The position numbers were made by a program, and so were the translations under genes. Shown in pieces: positions 1-8,261 of a DNA stretch of 64,000 nucleotides. The first letter of the stretch is position 1. Each line of letters opens with the position of its first letter. This stretch comes from Paractinoplanes maris (lineage in GTDB: Bacteria; Actinomycetota; Actinomycetes; Mycobacteriales; Micromonosporaceae), in NCBI RefSeq assembly GCF_023544465.1, contig NZ_JALPVL010000001.1, positions 682,001 to 746,000 on the forward strand. Direction: 5' to 3'. The notes below the pieces were generated by a model. The model searched no databases. It saw only the letters and a list, made by a program, of their open reading frames with translations, and was not told the DNA's origin.

Positions 1-162
1 GCCGACGGCGACAGCGTGTCCGAAGGGGACGTGATCGTCGTCGTCGAGGCCATGAAGATGGAGCAGCCGCTGACCGCCCACAAGTCCGGGACGGTCTCCG
101 GGCTGGCGGTGCGGGTCGGCGAGTCGGTCACCGCCGGGTCGGTCGTCTGCAGCATCGACTGA
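1..162 (+). CDS. Acetyl/propionyl-CoA carboxylase alpha subunit, biotin carrier end (partial)
   Basis: Only the last 53 codons are present, since the gene enters from the left edge, and it stops with TGA at 160-162. The visible part is a biotinyl domain with the biotinylation motif EAMKMEQ; its Lys carries biotin. The wording and the C-terminal position fit the alpha chain of an actinobacterial acetyl- or propionyl-CoA carboxylase (biotin carboxylase plus BCCP). The domain moves CO2 from biotin carboxylase to the carboxyltransferase. If propionyl-CoA is the substrate, the acyl-CoA mutase at 9729-11294 could act downstream. A short stand-alone BCCP cannot be excluded because the N-terminal part is outside the window. 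Confidence 0.9.
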   Translation, partial: ADGDSVSEGDVIVVVEAMKMEQPLTAHKSGTVSGLAVRVGESVTAGSVVCSID

Positions 163-264
163 CGTCCGGCTCGACGGCCCCGCCCGCTGCCGGCTCGGCG
201 CTGAACCGGCCGTGTCGGAGCTGGGGCGGAAAGGCGCCGCGCGCGTGACCGGGCGGGCCCGCCG

Positions 265-807
265 TCAAACGGTGTCGAGCCAGAAGCGGAGCTTCTCGTC
301 CCGGCGACCGGCCGCGACACCGCCGTTGCGCTCGATCGTGCGGCGTGACGGCTCGTTGTCGACGTCGCAGGTGATGAGCACCTTGGGCAGGCCGACGGCG
401 GCGGCCAGGGGACGGGCCGCGGCCAGCATGGCGGTGGCGTGACCTTTGCGCCGGGCCGAGGGGCGCACGTCGTAGCCGATATGTCCGTTGCGCTGGCCGG
501 CCAGTCCCGGGGCCAGACGATGCCGGATGTTGAGCCGGCCCAGGTATTCGGGCCCGTCGAGCCACCACAGGACCGTGGTCGGGACGAAGCCGGGCGGCCG
601 GGGGCTCTCCTCGAGACGCTGTGCCCGCAGAAACTCGACAAAACTCCGGAAGCCCGCCGGGGTCGACCAGGTCGGCCCGTACGCCCGGAAATCGGCCCCG
701 ATATTGCTGAAGTCGTCGAGGCCACCACGCCCCTCGGCGCGGTATTCGTCCATGGCGACCAGGAACGACATGTGGACGTCGACTGTGGGCGGAACCAGCG
801 CAGGCAC
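265..807 (-). CDS. GNAT family N-acetyltransferase
   Basis: A single GNAT domain of about 180 residues. The acetyl-CoA pyrophosphate loop is visible as ARRKGHATAML around residues 117-127, preceded by the beta strand GHIGYDVRPS and followed by the usual NEPSRRTIERNGG segment. Such enzymes acetylate an amine with acetyl-CoA; the substrate cannot be read from sequence. I chose GTG at 807 because a TANNNT box (TAGTCT, 814-819) ends 6 nt upstream, which fits a leaderless transcript. A GTG at 813 would touch the box directly and add only two residues. It is transcribed towards the carboxylase gene and stands alone. Confidence 0.8.
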   Translation of the reverse strand: MPALVPPTVDVHMSFLVAMDEYRAEGRGGLDDFSNIGADFRAYGPTWSTPAGFRSFVEFLRAQRLEESPRPPGFVPTTVLWWLDGPEYLGRLNIRHRLAPGLAGQRNGHIGYDVRPSARRKGHATAMLAAARPLAAAVGLPKVLITCDVDNEPSRRTIERNGGVAAGRRDEKLRFWLDTV

Positions 808-813
808 CCGCAC

Positions 814-819
814 AGACTA
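814..819 (-). promoter_or_regulatory. Putative -10 box (TAGTCT) of leaderless GNAT gene
   Basis: TAGTCT on the minus strand fits the actinobacterial TANNNT -10 pattern and ends 6 nt before the GTG at 807. No convincing -35 box was seen. Confidence 0.5.
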
Positions 820-1151
820 GGCGGCGGGGAGAAGGAGGTGGGCCGCCCGTACGGGACCTACGGACGGCCCACCGGCCGGCACACCGAGAACGGGGGACCC
901 GGAGTCCCGGCCGACTTCACGGTACGCCCGGCGGAGCCGCGGCGAAAAATCTCACGGACGAATCGGGACGGATCGGCCTTTCGATACGGCACCGTCCCGA
1001 AAATCAGAGGCGCCGGTGAGATCGAGACAATACCGTGTCAGGCATCACCGACGACCGGGTCTGATCAGGAGCATGCTGAACACAGCACATTCTCAGGTGA
1101 CTCCACGGAGAATGTCGTGGACCCCGAAAAAGCCGCGAGGTGGCGAGACCG
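820..1151. other. Intergenic leader upstream of the DedA gene, with two inverted repeats
   Basis: About 330 bases without a convincing gene. Two inverted repeats are visible. GTGGGCCGCCCGT at 838-850 pairs with ACGGACGGCCCAC at 860-872 (one mismatch, 9-nt loop). TCGGGACGG at 963-971 pairs perfectly with CCGTCCCGA at 992-1000, followed by AAA. They could be leader structures of the DedA mRNA or operator sites. I do not recognise a named riboswitch here. Confidence 0.4.
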
Positions 1152-1901
1152 ATGACCGAACTGTTGACCATGATGGCAACACCGGCATGGGCGTACCTTG
1201 CTCTCTTCGGATTCCTCGCCGTCGATGCCCTCATCCCGGTCGTGCCCATCCAGGCGATCATGATCACATCCGGGGCGCTCACTGTCTACGGGAATCTTGA
1301 TCTTGCGCTGGTGATCCTCATCGGCGCGCTGGGCATGTTCACCGGCGACACCATCGCGTTCACCCTCGGCCGCAGCAGCGCCGACCGCGGCTCGGGCCGG
1401 CTGGCCGCGTTACGCGCCCGCTATGCCCCCAAGCACGACGACGAGGGCAAGGAGTCACGCACCAGGCAGGCGGCCCAGCGCTTCACCCGCGGCCTGCGCC
1501 GGCCCGGTCCGCTCGTCCTGCTGCTCTGCCGGTTCGTGCCCGGCGGGCGCATGGCGGCCGGCTTCCACGCCGGCCGCCGCGGCTACCCGGTCAAGCTGTT
1601 CGTGCTCTACGACGGGGCCGCCGCACTCGCCTGGGGCTCGTACGGCGGTCTGGTCGGCCACATCGGCGGCACGGCCATCACCCAGTCGGCCTGGCGGCTC
1701 TTCGCGATCGCCGCCACCGCCGCGGTCGTCTTCGGCACCGCGGGCTGGATCCTGGCCCTCTTCGGCGGCCGCAAGGAGGAGGCCCTCCAGCTCGCGGCGG
1801 CTGCCGCGGCGGCCGCCGGCCAGGCCGACGTCACTGCAGCTCGTGCTGCATCAGCTGACGCGCCGCTTCCGCGATCGACCCCGACAACGACGGGTAGATA
1901 G
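1152..1901 (+). CDS. DedA family membrane protein
   Basis: A protein of 249 residues with a DedA (SNARE-associated/VTT) layout. A hydrophobic N-terminal segment contains PVVPIQAIMITSGAL, then a reentrant-type region, then the conserved CRFVPGGR loop near residue 130, and two C-terminal membrane segments. DedA proteins are inner-membrane proteins linked to undecaprenyl phosphate or phospholipid flipping and membrane homeostasis. I chose ATG at 1152 because AGGTGG lies 8 nt before it; GTG at 1140 would overlap that site. The last 24 codons run antisense through the end of lpdA. A TTA leucine codon, rare in such genomes, sits at 1410-1412. The C terminus is an Ala-rich tail. Confidence 0.8.
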   Translation: MTELLTMMATPAWAYLALFGFLAVDALIPVVPIQAIMITSGALTVYGNLDLALVILIGALGMFTGDTIAFTLGRSSADRGSGRLAALRARYAPKHDDEGKESRTRQAAQRFTRGLRRPGPLVLLLCRFVPGGRMAAGFHAGRRGYPVKLFVLYDGAAALAWGSYGGLVGHIGGTAITQSAWRLFAIAATAAVVFGTAGWILALFGGRKEEALQLAAAAAAAAGQADVTAARAASADAPLPRSTPTTTGR

Positions 1902-3231
1902 TGATCGTGTGGGCCAGCTGGTCCACGGTCAGGTTGTTCTCGATGGCCATCGTGATCGGCAGGATCAGCTCGCTCGCCTTGGGCGCCACCACCACCCCGC
2001 CGATGATCTGACCGGTCGCCGGGCGGCAGAAGAGCTTGACGAATCCGTCGTGCAGGTCGGCCATCTTGGCCCGGGCGTTGCCGGTCAGCGGCAGCATCAC
2101 CTGACGGGCCGGCGTGCGGCCGGAGTCCACCTCGTTCTGCGAGACGCCGACGGTGGCCAGCTCGGGGTCGGTGAAGACGTTGGCCGAGACGGTGCGCAGC
2201 CGCAGCGGCGCCACGGCCTCACCCATCGCGTGCCAGATCGCGATGCGGCCCTGCATGGCGGCCACGCTGGCCAGCGGCAGCACGCCGGTGCAGTCGCCGG
2301 CGGCATAGATGCCCGGCACATTGGTGCGGGAGACCCGGTCGACGGTCACATAGCCGCCGTCGCCGACCTGGACGCCGTACTCCTGCAGGCCGAGCTCGGC
2401 CGTGTTGGGCACCGCGCCGACCGCGATCAGCGCGTGTGAGCCCTCGACCACACTGCCGTCGCCCAGCGTGACCTGCACGGACGAGCCGGTGTTGACCACC
2501 GACTGGCCGCGGCTCTGGCTGAGGATGGTCATGCCCCGCTCGCGGAAGACCCGCTCGATCGCCATGGCGGCGTCGGCATCCTCGTGCGGCATCACCCGCT
2601 CACGGCTGGAGACCAGAGTGACCTGCACGCCCATGGCCAGGTAGGCGCTGGCGAACTCGGCGCCGGTCACGCCCGAGCCGATCACGATCAGATGCGACGG
2701 CAGCTCGGTGAGGTCGTAGAGCTGACGCCAGTCGAGGATCCGCTCGCCGTCCGGCCGCGCGGTGGCCAGCACCCGCGGGGTGGCGCCGGTGGCCAGCAGC
2801 ACGGTGGTGGCCTCCACCGCGTACGTGTCCGCATCATGCGGCGTGACCAGCACCTGGTGGGTGTGGCCCAAGGTGTCCTCGCCGAGCCGGGCCCGGCCGT
2901 GCACCACGTCGACCCCGGCCTTGATCAGCTTGGCGTGGATGTCGGCCGACTGGGCCAGCGCCAGTCTCTTGACCCGCTGATTGACCGCGACCGCGTCAAC
3001 CGAGACGCCCTCGAGCCCGGCCGAGCGGATGCCGAAGCGCTCGTTGTGCCGGTAACCGGTCATCACCTCGGAGCTGGCGATGAAGGTCTTGGACGGCACA
3101 CAGTCGGTCAGGACGCAGGCCCCGCCGGGCCCTTCCGCTTCGACGAGGGTGACGTCCGCGTCGAGCTGGGCGGCGACCAGAGCCGCCTCATACCCGCCCG
3201 GTCCCCCACCGATGATCACGATCCGACTCAC
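1831..3231 (-). CDS. lpdA: NAD(P)H-quinone dehydrogenase LpdA (flavoprotein disulfide reductase family)
   Basis: 466 residues of the pyridine nucleotide-disulfide oxidoreductase family. The FAD-binding GGGPGGYEAA is at residues 8-17, a CVLTDCVPSK stretch stands where disulfide reductases have their redox-active pair, GSGVTGAEFA marks the NAD(P) domain, and YAAGDCTG is the second FAD contact. The dimerisation domain follows. The CxxxxCxxxK stretch looks like true lipoamide dehydrogenase, but the C-terminal His-Glu pair seen there is not evident. The start context matches mycobacterial LpdA (Rv3303c), a quinone reductase. GTG at 3231 is preferred: GGAAGG lies 10 nt upstream, while the ATG at 3252 has no ribosome site. 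The amidohydrolase, mutase, upp, add, deoA and cdd in this window keep mycobacterial gene content around it. Confidence 0.85.
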   Translation of the reverse strand: MSRIVIIGGGPGGYEAALVAAQLDADVTLVEAEGPGGACVLTDCVPSKTFIASSEVMTGYRHNERFGIRSAGLEGVSVDAVAVNQRVKRLALAQSADIHAKLIKAGVDVVHGRARLGEDTLGHTHQVLVTPHDADTYAVEATTVLLATGATPRVLATARPDGERILDWRQLYDLTELPSHLIVIGSGVTGAEFASAYLAMGVQVTLVSSRERVMPHEDADAAMAIERVFRERGMTILSQSRGQSVVNTGSSVQVTLGDGSVVEGSHALIAVGAVPNTAELGLQEYGVQVGDGGYVTVDRVSRTNVPGIYAAGDCTGVLPLASVAAMQGRIAIWHAMGEAVAPLRLRTVSANVFTDPELATVGVSQNEVDSGRTPARQVMLPLTGNARAKMADLHDGFVKLFCRPATGQIIGGVVVAPKASELILPITMAIENNLTVDQLAHTITIYPSLSGSIAEAARQLMQHELQ

Positions 3232-3305
3232 GAGGTTCCAACCTTCCGACATGGCAGTTGTGCCGACACGCACTCCTTGTATTCTCCACGACCGCCGTGT
3301 CCGGC

Positions 3306-3311
3306 TATCGT
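3306..3311 (+). promoter_or_regulatory. Putative -10 box (TATCGT) of leaderless cyclotransferase gene
   Basis: TATCGT ends 7 nt before the GTG at 3319, consistent with a leaderless transcript. It sits in the short divergent space between lpdA and this gene. Confidence 0.5.
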
Positions 3312-3318
3312 CATCGCC

Positions 3319-3780
3319 GTGCGTCATTACGCCGCGTATGGCTCAAACCTCGACCCGGCCCGCATGCGGGCCTACTGTCCGCACTCACCCATGGTGGGGG
3401 TGGGGTGGATAGAAGGCTGGCGCCTGACCTTTGCCGGTGAGAAGGAAATCGGCTGGGAGGGTGCCGTCACCACCATCGTCGAATCGCCGGGCGACCGTGT
3501 CTTCGTGTCGCTCTACGACGTCCACCCGTGGGATGCGTCACAACTCGACGAGGTCGAGGGGGTGACCGCGGGCACTTACCAGAAGGTCACCGTGCGTGTC
3601 TCGACCCTCGAGGGCGAGTTCAGCGCCTGGGTCTACGTCTTCAACGGATACGAGGGCGGCCTGCCCACGGCGTGGTATCTGAGCGAGATCGCGACGGCGG
3701 CGGAGAAGGCCGGCGCCCCCGACGATTACGTCGAGGATCTGCGCGGCCGCCCCACCGGCACGTCCTCCCCTGAGGGCTAG
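3319..3780 (+). CDS. Gamma-glutamylcyclotransferase-like protein
   Basis: 153 residues with the GGCT-like fold signature. YGSNLDPARM lies near residues 6-15 and forms the substrate-binding loop; LDEVEG near residue 77 holds the likely catalytic glutamate. The C-terminal part has PTAWYLSEI and DDYVEDLR, common in the family. Members cyclise gamma-glutamyl compounds to 5-oxoproline; the real substrate here is unknown. The GTG start gives the motif at the very N terminus and has a leaderless promoter. The frame is open far upstream, but that is an antisense shadow of lpdA. Its TAG stop overlaps the TAG of the next gene on the opposite strand in the shared CTAG at 3777-3780. Confidence 0.8.
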   Translation: MRHYAAYGSNLDPARMRAYCPHSPMVGVGWIEGWRLTFAGEKEIGWEGAVTTIVESPGDRVFVSLYDVHPWDASQLDEVEGVTAGTYQKVTVRVSTLEGEFSAWVYVFNGYEGGLPTAWYLSEIATAAEKAGAPDDYVEDLRGRPTGTSSPEG

Positions 3781-4733
3781 ATCGTCTTGGCGTAGATGTT
3801 GGCCTCGTAGAGGGGCTTCATGCCGACGGCCAGGTAGAGCCGCGCGGCCCTGGTCGGGTTGGCCATGTCGACGCCCAGCCCGGCCTTGTCGCGCCCTTTC
3901 GCGGCATAGGCGGCGAAGGCCCGGCGCAGCAGCGCTTCGCCCAAACCCCTCTTCCGGTACGACCCCAGCACCGCGAGCCGCTTGACCCATCCCTCACCGG
4001 AGTCCTCGTCGCTGTCGTACGACGACTCGAGCACGCCCGCGACAACCCCGTCGACCTCGGCCACGAACCACTCGTCGAAGACCGGCGCGGGATCCTCGCC
4101 GACCTGTCTGCGCCAGCTCTCGTAGGAGGCGCTGCGGTGGTCCGAGTCGAGGAAGGCCTGCTCGATGACGGCGTGGAAGGCGCGCAGGTCGGCCTCGTCA
4201 CCGGGGCGGACCGTACGAAGGGTGACGCCCACGGGAGGCTCGGAAGCGACCGGGGTCACGCCGGCCAGCGGGATCTGCATGCGCGCGTGCTGCTTGAGGA
4301 ACGCGAAGCCGTGCTCGGTCAGCAGGTCGATGTACGCGGTCTCGCTCGGCACCGCCCCGGCCCGCACCTCGTACGTCTCGTGGCCGAACTCCGTCTTGCG
4401 CTCGGCCACCCGCGCGAGCATGAGCTCGAGCAACGGGCGCATGGCCGGCAGTCCGTCGACGGGCCAGACGTACACCTCGATGAAGTCGCGGCTCTCGCCG
4501 GTCGCGTTGCCCGGGTAGGTCCAGCCGACGATCCGCCCGCCGTCGTCGAGCGCGACCCAGCAGTCGCGCGCCATGTCGGTGTTGGGCTCGGTGAGGGCTT
4601 CGCGCACCTCTTCCGGGCTGTAGTCGGGATAGCCGATGGCGGCGATGTCGCTGGCGTGCACCAACTTGAGGAGGGCGGGTGCGTCGTCGAGGGTGGGCCG
4701 GCGAATGCTCCAGCCGTGGGGTAGCTCGGTCAC
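3777..4733 (-). CDS. Tandem GNAT N-acetyltransferase
   Basis: 318 residues made of two GNAT-like halves. The N-terminal half (about 1-155) lacks a clear acetyl-CoA loop and is probably degenerate. The C-terminal half (about 165-318) has a good one, YRKRGLGEALL, followed by VDMANPTRAARLYLAVGM. This two-domain plan is the one used by mycothiol synthase (MshD), but I see nothing that assigns the mycothiol substrate, so only acetyltransferase is claimed. The start is GTG at 4731-4733. It is convergent with the cyclotransferase gene and shares a 4-nt stop overlap with it. Confidence 0.75.
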   Translation of the reverse strand: MTELPHGWSIRRPTLDDAPALLKLVHASDIAAIGYPDYSPEEVREALTEPNTDMARDCWVALDDGGRIVGWTYPGNATGESRDFIEVYVWPVDGLPAMRPLLELMLARVAERKTEFGHETYEVRAGAVPSETAYIDLLTEHGFAFLKQHARMQIPLAGVTPVASEPPVGVTLRTVRPGDEADLRAFHAVIEQAFLDSDHRSASYESWRRQVGEDPAPVFDEWFVAEVDGVVAGVLESSYDSDEDSGEGWVKRLAVLGSYRKRGLGEALLRRAFAAYAAKGRDKAGLGVDMANPTRAARLYLAVGMKPLYEANIYAKTI

Positions 4734-4773
4734 CCGGGCATCGGATCACGTGTGGGACCTGCCGGGCGAGCCC

Positions 4774-5511
4774 TTATTGCGCGAGGCGGTGGCGCAACGA
4801 CTCCAACAGTCCGATGAGCTCGACCCGTTCCCCGAGGTCAAGGGCCGCGTACGCCTGACCGGCCATCGCATCGGCGACCGACTCGGCCCAGATCAGGCGG
4901 CGGACGATCGGACCCGCCGGCGGGTAGGGCGGCTGCCAGCCGAACGCGACCGCGCCCGTCTCCCCCTCCGGACCGGCGATGATCGCCTGCAGCGGGGTGA
5001 GCCCGCTGGCTCGTACGGCGACGAGCTGCACGCCGAGCCGGTGCTCATGCAGCAGGTGGAGCAGCACCGCGACCTGCGCCCCGGGCGCCTGCTCGACCAC
5101 CGGCATGGCCCGCCAGGCCGCGAACAGCGGCAGCCCGGCGTAGTCGACCGCGGCCACCACCCGCCCGATCAGCTCGTGCAACCGGGTCAGCCGGGGGAAC
5201 CCGCCCAGCTGCTCGGCGCCCCAGGTGCACAGCTCGTGCAGGTGCCAGTTGGCCACCTCCATCGGCGCGGACGACTTGGCCGTCGCCTCCCAGCCGTCGA
5301 TCACGGCCTCCGGGGCGATCATGCCGATCGACGCGGCCACGGTCTCGGGACGCACCTCGCCGAGGGCTCCCGCGCGGGCCGAGACGTGATAAGCCCAGCC
5401 GGAGAGGCCCAGCAGGCGCGCCCGGCGGAGCGTCTGTGGCGACTCGGCAAAGGCGCCCACGATCGTCGCGAGTCCCGTTTTGGCAGTGGCGGCAGCCTGT
5501 TCGGGTGTCAC
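4774..5511 (-). CDS. Conserved actinobacterial protein of unknown function
   Basis: 245 residues, mostly predicted helix, no signal peptide or membrane segment. It resembles the actinobacterial SCO6045-like type, but I cannot name an activity. GTG at 5511 is preferred over the longer frame because the upstream residues are low-complexity and a CAGAAT box (5519-5524) ends 7 nt before this GTG, which would fit a leaderless start. The last part contains WAESVADAMAG and a Leu-rich end. It lies about 80 bases behind the coiled-coil gene on the same strand. Confidence 0.65.
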   Translation of the reverse strand: MTPEQAAATAKTGLATIVGAFAESPQTLRRARLLGLSGWAYHVSARAGALGEVRPETVAASIGMIAPEAVIDGWEATAKSSAPMEVANWHLHELCTWGAEQLGGFPRLTRLHELIGRVVAAVDYAGLPLFAAWRAMPVVEQAPGAQVAVLLHLLHEHRLGVQLVAVRASGLTPLQAIIAGPEGETGAVAFGWQPPYPPAGPIVRRLIWAESVADAMAGQAYAALDLGERVELIGLLESLRHRLAQ

Positions 5512-5591
5512 CCGCCCGATTCTGCTCCCCCTGGCACGTTCTGGAAAATATTCTTTCCGTTCGGCCGGACAATAAGATCGCTTTAGTCCGT

Positions 5592-6551
5592 TTAAGGGCG
5601 GCGGGTGGGGCGGTCGGATTGGCATTCGGGCTCGTCCGATTCGAGGTCTTCCAAGGCCGCCTGCACATCACCGACCTGGCGGCGGGCGGCGGCCGCTTCC
5701 CGTTCGGCGAGGCGGCGGGCCTGCTTGCGGCGGGCCACGTCGGCCTGGGCCTCAGTACGCTTGCGTTCCAGTTCGGCCAGTTCGGCGTCCAGATCCTCCA
5801 CGACGTGACCAGCGTCACGTTCGGCCACTTCGGCCTTCTCGAGCTGGGTGTCGGCGCGCTTCTCGGCCGACTGCGCGTTGGTCAGCTCACGAAGCAGCTC
5901 GCGCCGGCGTTGCTCCCACTCGCGCTTGCGGCGCTCGGCCGCGGCCCGCTCGCGAGCCGACTGCTGCGGGAACTCGACAACCTCGCCGCCGTCCTCGTCC
6001 GGCTCCTCGTCCTCGTCCACTTCGGAGTCGTCGACGTCCGTGTCGTCGGTGACCAGCCGCAAGCGAGGCCGGGGCACCTCGCCGAAGCCGGCGTAGGTGG
6101 CGGCCCGGATCAACCGCCCGGTGCGCACCTGGGCGGCGATCTCCGGCTCGGCCAGAGCCGCGGTCAGCGTCGCCTCGACCTCGCCCAGCGGCAGTTTGGC
6201 CGACGGCTCCTCGGTGCGGGCCAGCTTGCCGGCCGCGGTGACCAGCGCCGAGACCACCTGGCGGCGCTGGTTGGTCAGCTCCCGCAAGGCGGTGCCGTCG
6301 AGGCCGCGCTGGGCCTCGCGCAGGGCCCCGGAGAGCTCGACCAGCTCCTCGATCAGCTCCGGTTTGCGCAGCGCCAGCAGGTTGACCACCCAGGCGGCCA
6401 CCGTGGGCTTCTTGAGCGCGGCAAGGCGCTTGGCCGTCTCCTTGTCACCGGCCTTGCGGGCCTGCTCGATCGCGGCCGTCCGGGCCGCGACGAAGCCGTC
6501 CGGCGGGGACTCGTAGAGCCGCTGGATCAGGTCGTCGGTCGCACTGGGCAC
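5592..6551 (-). CDS. Coiled-coil protein of unknown function
   Basis: 319 residues. The first 160 are helical and contain KKPTVAAWVVNLLAL near residues 47-61. An acidic linker follows (about 165-190, many Asp and Glu), and the last 130 residues are a long charged coiled coil rich in Arg, Glu and Ala. Nothing enzymatic is recognisable; the shape suggests a scaffold or nucleic-acid-associated role, which is inference only. The GTG start lies one base after the stop of the upstream metallo-hydrolase gene, so the two are probably cotranscribed and translationally coupled. Confidence 0.65.
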   Translation of the reverse strand: MPSATDDLIQRLYESPPDGFVAARTAAIEQARKAGDKETAKRLAALKKPTVAAWVVNLLALRKPELIEELVELSGALREAQRGLDGTALRELTNQRRQVVSALVTAAGKLARTEEPSAKLPLGEVEATLTAALAEPEIAAQVRTGRLIRAATYAGFGEVPRPRLRLVTDDTDVDDSEVDEDEEPDEDGGEVVEFPQQSARERAAAERRKREWEQRRRELLRELTNAQSAEKRADTQLEKAEVAERDAGHVVEDLDAELAELERKRTEAQADVARRKQARRLAEREAAAARRQVGDVQAALEDLESDEPECQSDRPTRRP

Positions 6552-6552
6552 G

Positions 6553-7188
6553 TCAGGCGATGCTAGTGCCGGGCGCGACGTGCGCGTACTTGGTGCCGGA
6601 GAGTCGTTCGAGATGTCCGTCGGACACCTTCGCCCCGGTCTCGGTCAGCAGATAGTCGTGCAATGCGTACGCCCGCCCGGGCTTGACCGCGCGGACGAAG
6701 TCGATGGACTCGGAAAGCTTCATCCAAGGAGCATTCAACGGCGCGAAAAGCGTGTCCACCGTCGCGTCCTCCGGAACGGTGAACGAGTCCCCGGGGTGGT
6801 AGAGGTTGGCGGACCCGTCGGCGATCAGGTAGCCGAGGTTCGCGATGCGCGGGATGTCCGGGTGGATCACCGCGTGCTGACCCCCGTACACCTGGACCTG
6901 ATAGCCCGCGGCCTCGAACGAGCCGCCCGGCTCGACCGCCGTCGCGACCTCGGCGAAGCCGGGGTGCTCGCTCAGCACGTCGGCGTGGGCGAACAGGCGC
7001 AGACCGGGATTCTTCTCGATCGCCCCGGCGAGCGCGCCGGGGTCGAGGTGGTCGAAGTGCTCGTGGGTGATCAGCACCGCGTCGGCGCCGTCGAGGGCCT
7101 CCCGCTCGCTGAACGCGCCCGGATCGACCACGAGGACGCCCGCGCCCTCGACCCGCAAACAGGAATGGGTGAACTTCGTGATGCGCAC
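6553..7188 (-). CDS. MBL-fold metallo-hydrolase (UlaG-like)
   Basis: 211 residues with the metallo-beta-lactamase fold. HSCLRVEG lies near residue 8 and the zinc motif THEHFDHLD near residue 41. Further ligands are likely in GGQHAVIH, YHPGDS and LHDY. The short UlaG-like form lacks the extra insertions of glyoxalase II. It is a cytosolic hydrolase of unknown substrate. The GTG start at 7186-7188 has an excellent ribosome site (GGAGGG, 5 nt upstream). It heads a two-gene unit with the coiled-coil gene. Confidence 0.8.
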   Translation of the reverse strand: MRITKFTHSCLRVEGAGVLVVDPGAFSEREALDGADAVLITHEHFDHLDPGALAGAIEKNPGLRLFAHADVLSEHPGFAEVATAVEPGGSFEAAGYQVQVYGGQHAVIHPDIPRIANLGYLIADGSANLYHPGDSFTVPEDATVDTLFAPLNAPWMKLSESIDFVRAVKPGRAYALHDYLLTETGAKVSDGHLERLSGTKYAHVAPGTSIA

Positions 7189-7297
7189 GGGATCCCTCCG
7201 CTGCTGATTCGTGACCGCTCATCTCGCAGTCTGCCGGAACCGGAATTGCTCCGCCGCACGTCCCAGGGGCACACCGAAACGCCGATGGGGAGAAAGC

Positions 7298-8257
7298 ATG
7301 CGCGCTTTTCGCTCGCGAACCACATATTTGCTGGGAACTGCCCTGCTGGCCGGCGTTCTGCTGGCCGGTTGCGGGGCGGACAACAACGATCAGGCGTCAT
7401 CGGGCAGTGCGGCCGACAATGCTGCCCCGGCCATGGGCGAGGCCGAGGGCGGGGCGCAGAAGCAGGAGGGCGCCGACACTCCGGCCCAGGCGCCCGACCT
7501 GAAGGTGGAACAGCGATCGATCATCTACCGCGGCACCACCAGCGTCCGGGTGGAGAACGTCGAGGCCGCGGCCGGGAAGGCGACCGGCATCGCCCAGACG
7601 GCCGGTGGATTCGTCAGCGGCGACAGCCGCAGCAGCGGGTCCGGGGCCGACACCGCGACGATGGAGCTGCGGATCCCGGCCGAGAAGTTCGGCGCGGTGG
7701 TCGACCAGCTGTCCAAGCTGGGCACCGAGGAGAACCGGCAGATCAGCACCGAGGACGTCACCGAGCAGACCATCGACCTGGACGCCCGGATCACCGTGCA
7801 GCAGGCCCGGGTCGACAGCGGCCGCAAACTGCTCGCCCAGGCCAAGTCGCTGAACGACCTGGTGATGCTCGAGCGTGAGGTGGCGACCCGGGAGTCCGAC
7901 CTGGCTTCGCTGCAGGCCAAGAAGCGGAATCTGGCCGACCTGACCGCCCTCTCGACGATCACGATCACGCTGCTCGACCCGGAGGCCGAGGCGGTCGCCG
8001 GGGACGATCCGCCGGGGTTCCTGGGTGGGCTCGGTGCGGGCTGGGACGCGCTGCTGGCCTCGCTCCGGGTGCTGCTGACCGTGCTGGGGGCGCTGCTGCC
8101 GTGGCTGATCGCCTTCGGCCTGCCGATCTGGGGCGTCATCTACGCCGTACGCCGTTTCAACCGCAGCCGCCGCGTCGCGCCGCCCGCACCGGCGTACGCC
8201 CACCAGCCGCCGGCGGCGCAGCCCCCGGTCTCGGGGCCGCCCGCCGAGCAGCCTTAA
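7298..8257 (+). CDS. DUF4349 lipoprotein
   Basis: 319 residues. The signal peptide ends in the lipobox LLAGC, so the mature protein is probably anchored outside the membrane through that Cys. A low-complexity linker is followed by the DUF4349 core (about 65-250), including YRGTTSVRVENV, TAGGFVSGDS, a long helical hairpin (residues ~160-205) and a STITITLLDP strand. A transmembrane helix (about 275-298) and a Pro/Ala-rich cytoplasmic tail close the protein. The function of DUF4349 is unknown. ATG at 7298 is supported by GGGGAG 8 nt upstream and by the signal peptide beginning there. Confidence 0.85.
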   Translation: MRAFRSRTTYLLGTALLAGVLLAGCGADNNDQASSGSAADNAAPAMGEAEGGAQKQEGADTPAQAPDLKVEQRSIIYRGTTSVRVENVEAAAGKATGIAQTAGGFVSGDSRSSGSGADTATMELRIPAEKFGAVVDQLSKLGTEENRQISTEDVTEQTIDLDARITVQQARVDSGRKLLAQAKSLNDLVMLEREVATRESDLASLQAKKRNLADLTALSTITITLLDPEAEAVAGDDPPGFLGGLGAGWDALLASLRVLLTVLGALLPWLIAFGLPIWGVIYAVRRFNRSRRVAPPAPAYAHQPPAAQPPVSGPPAEQP

Positions 8258-8261
8258 GAGC

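Noticed and set aside
820..1151. A known riboswitch upstream of the DedA gene
   Set aside because: Stems are present, but I could match no conserved riboswitch core, so only a structured leader is noted.
2584..3318. Long N-terminal extension of the cyclotransferase frame
   Set aside because: It is antisense to lpdA; the family motif begins right after the GTG at 3319 and a promoter box precedes it.
3777..4733. Mycothiol synthase MshD
   Set aside because: The tandem GNAT layout agrees, but no residue pattern specific to MshD could be confirmed.
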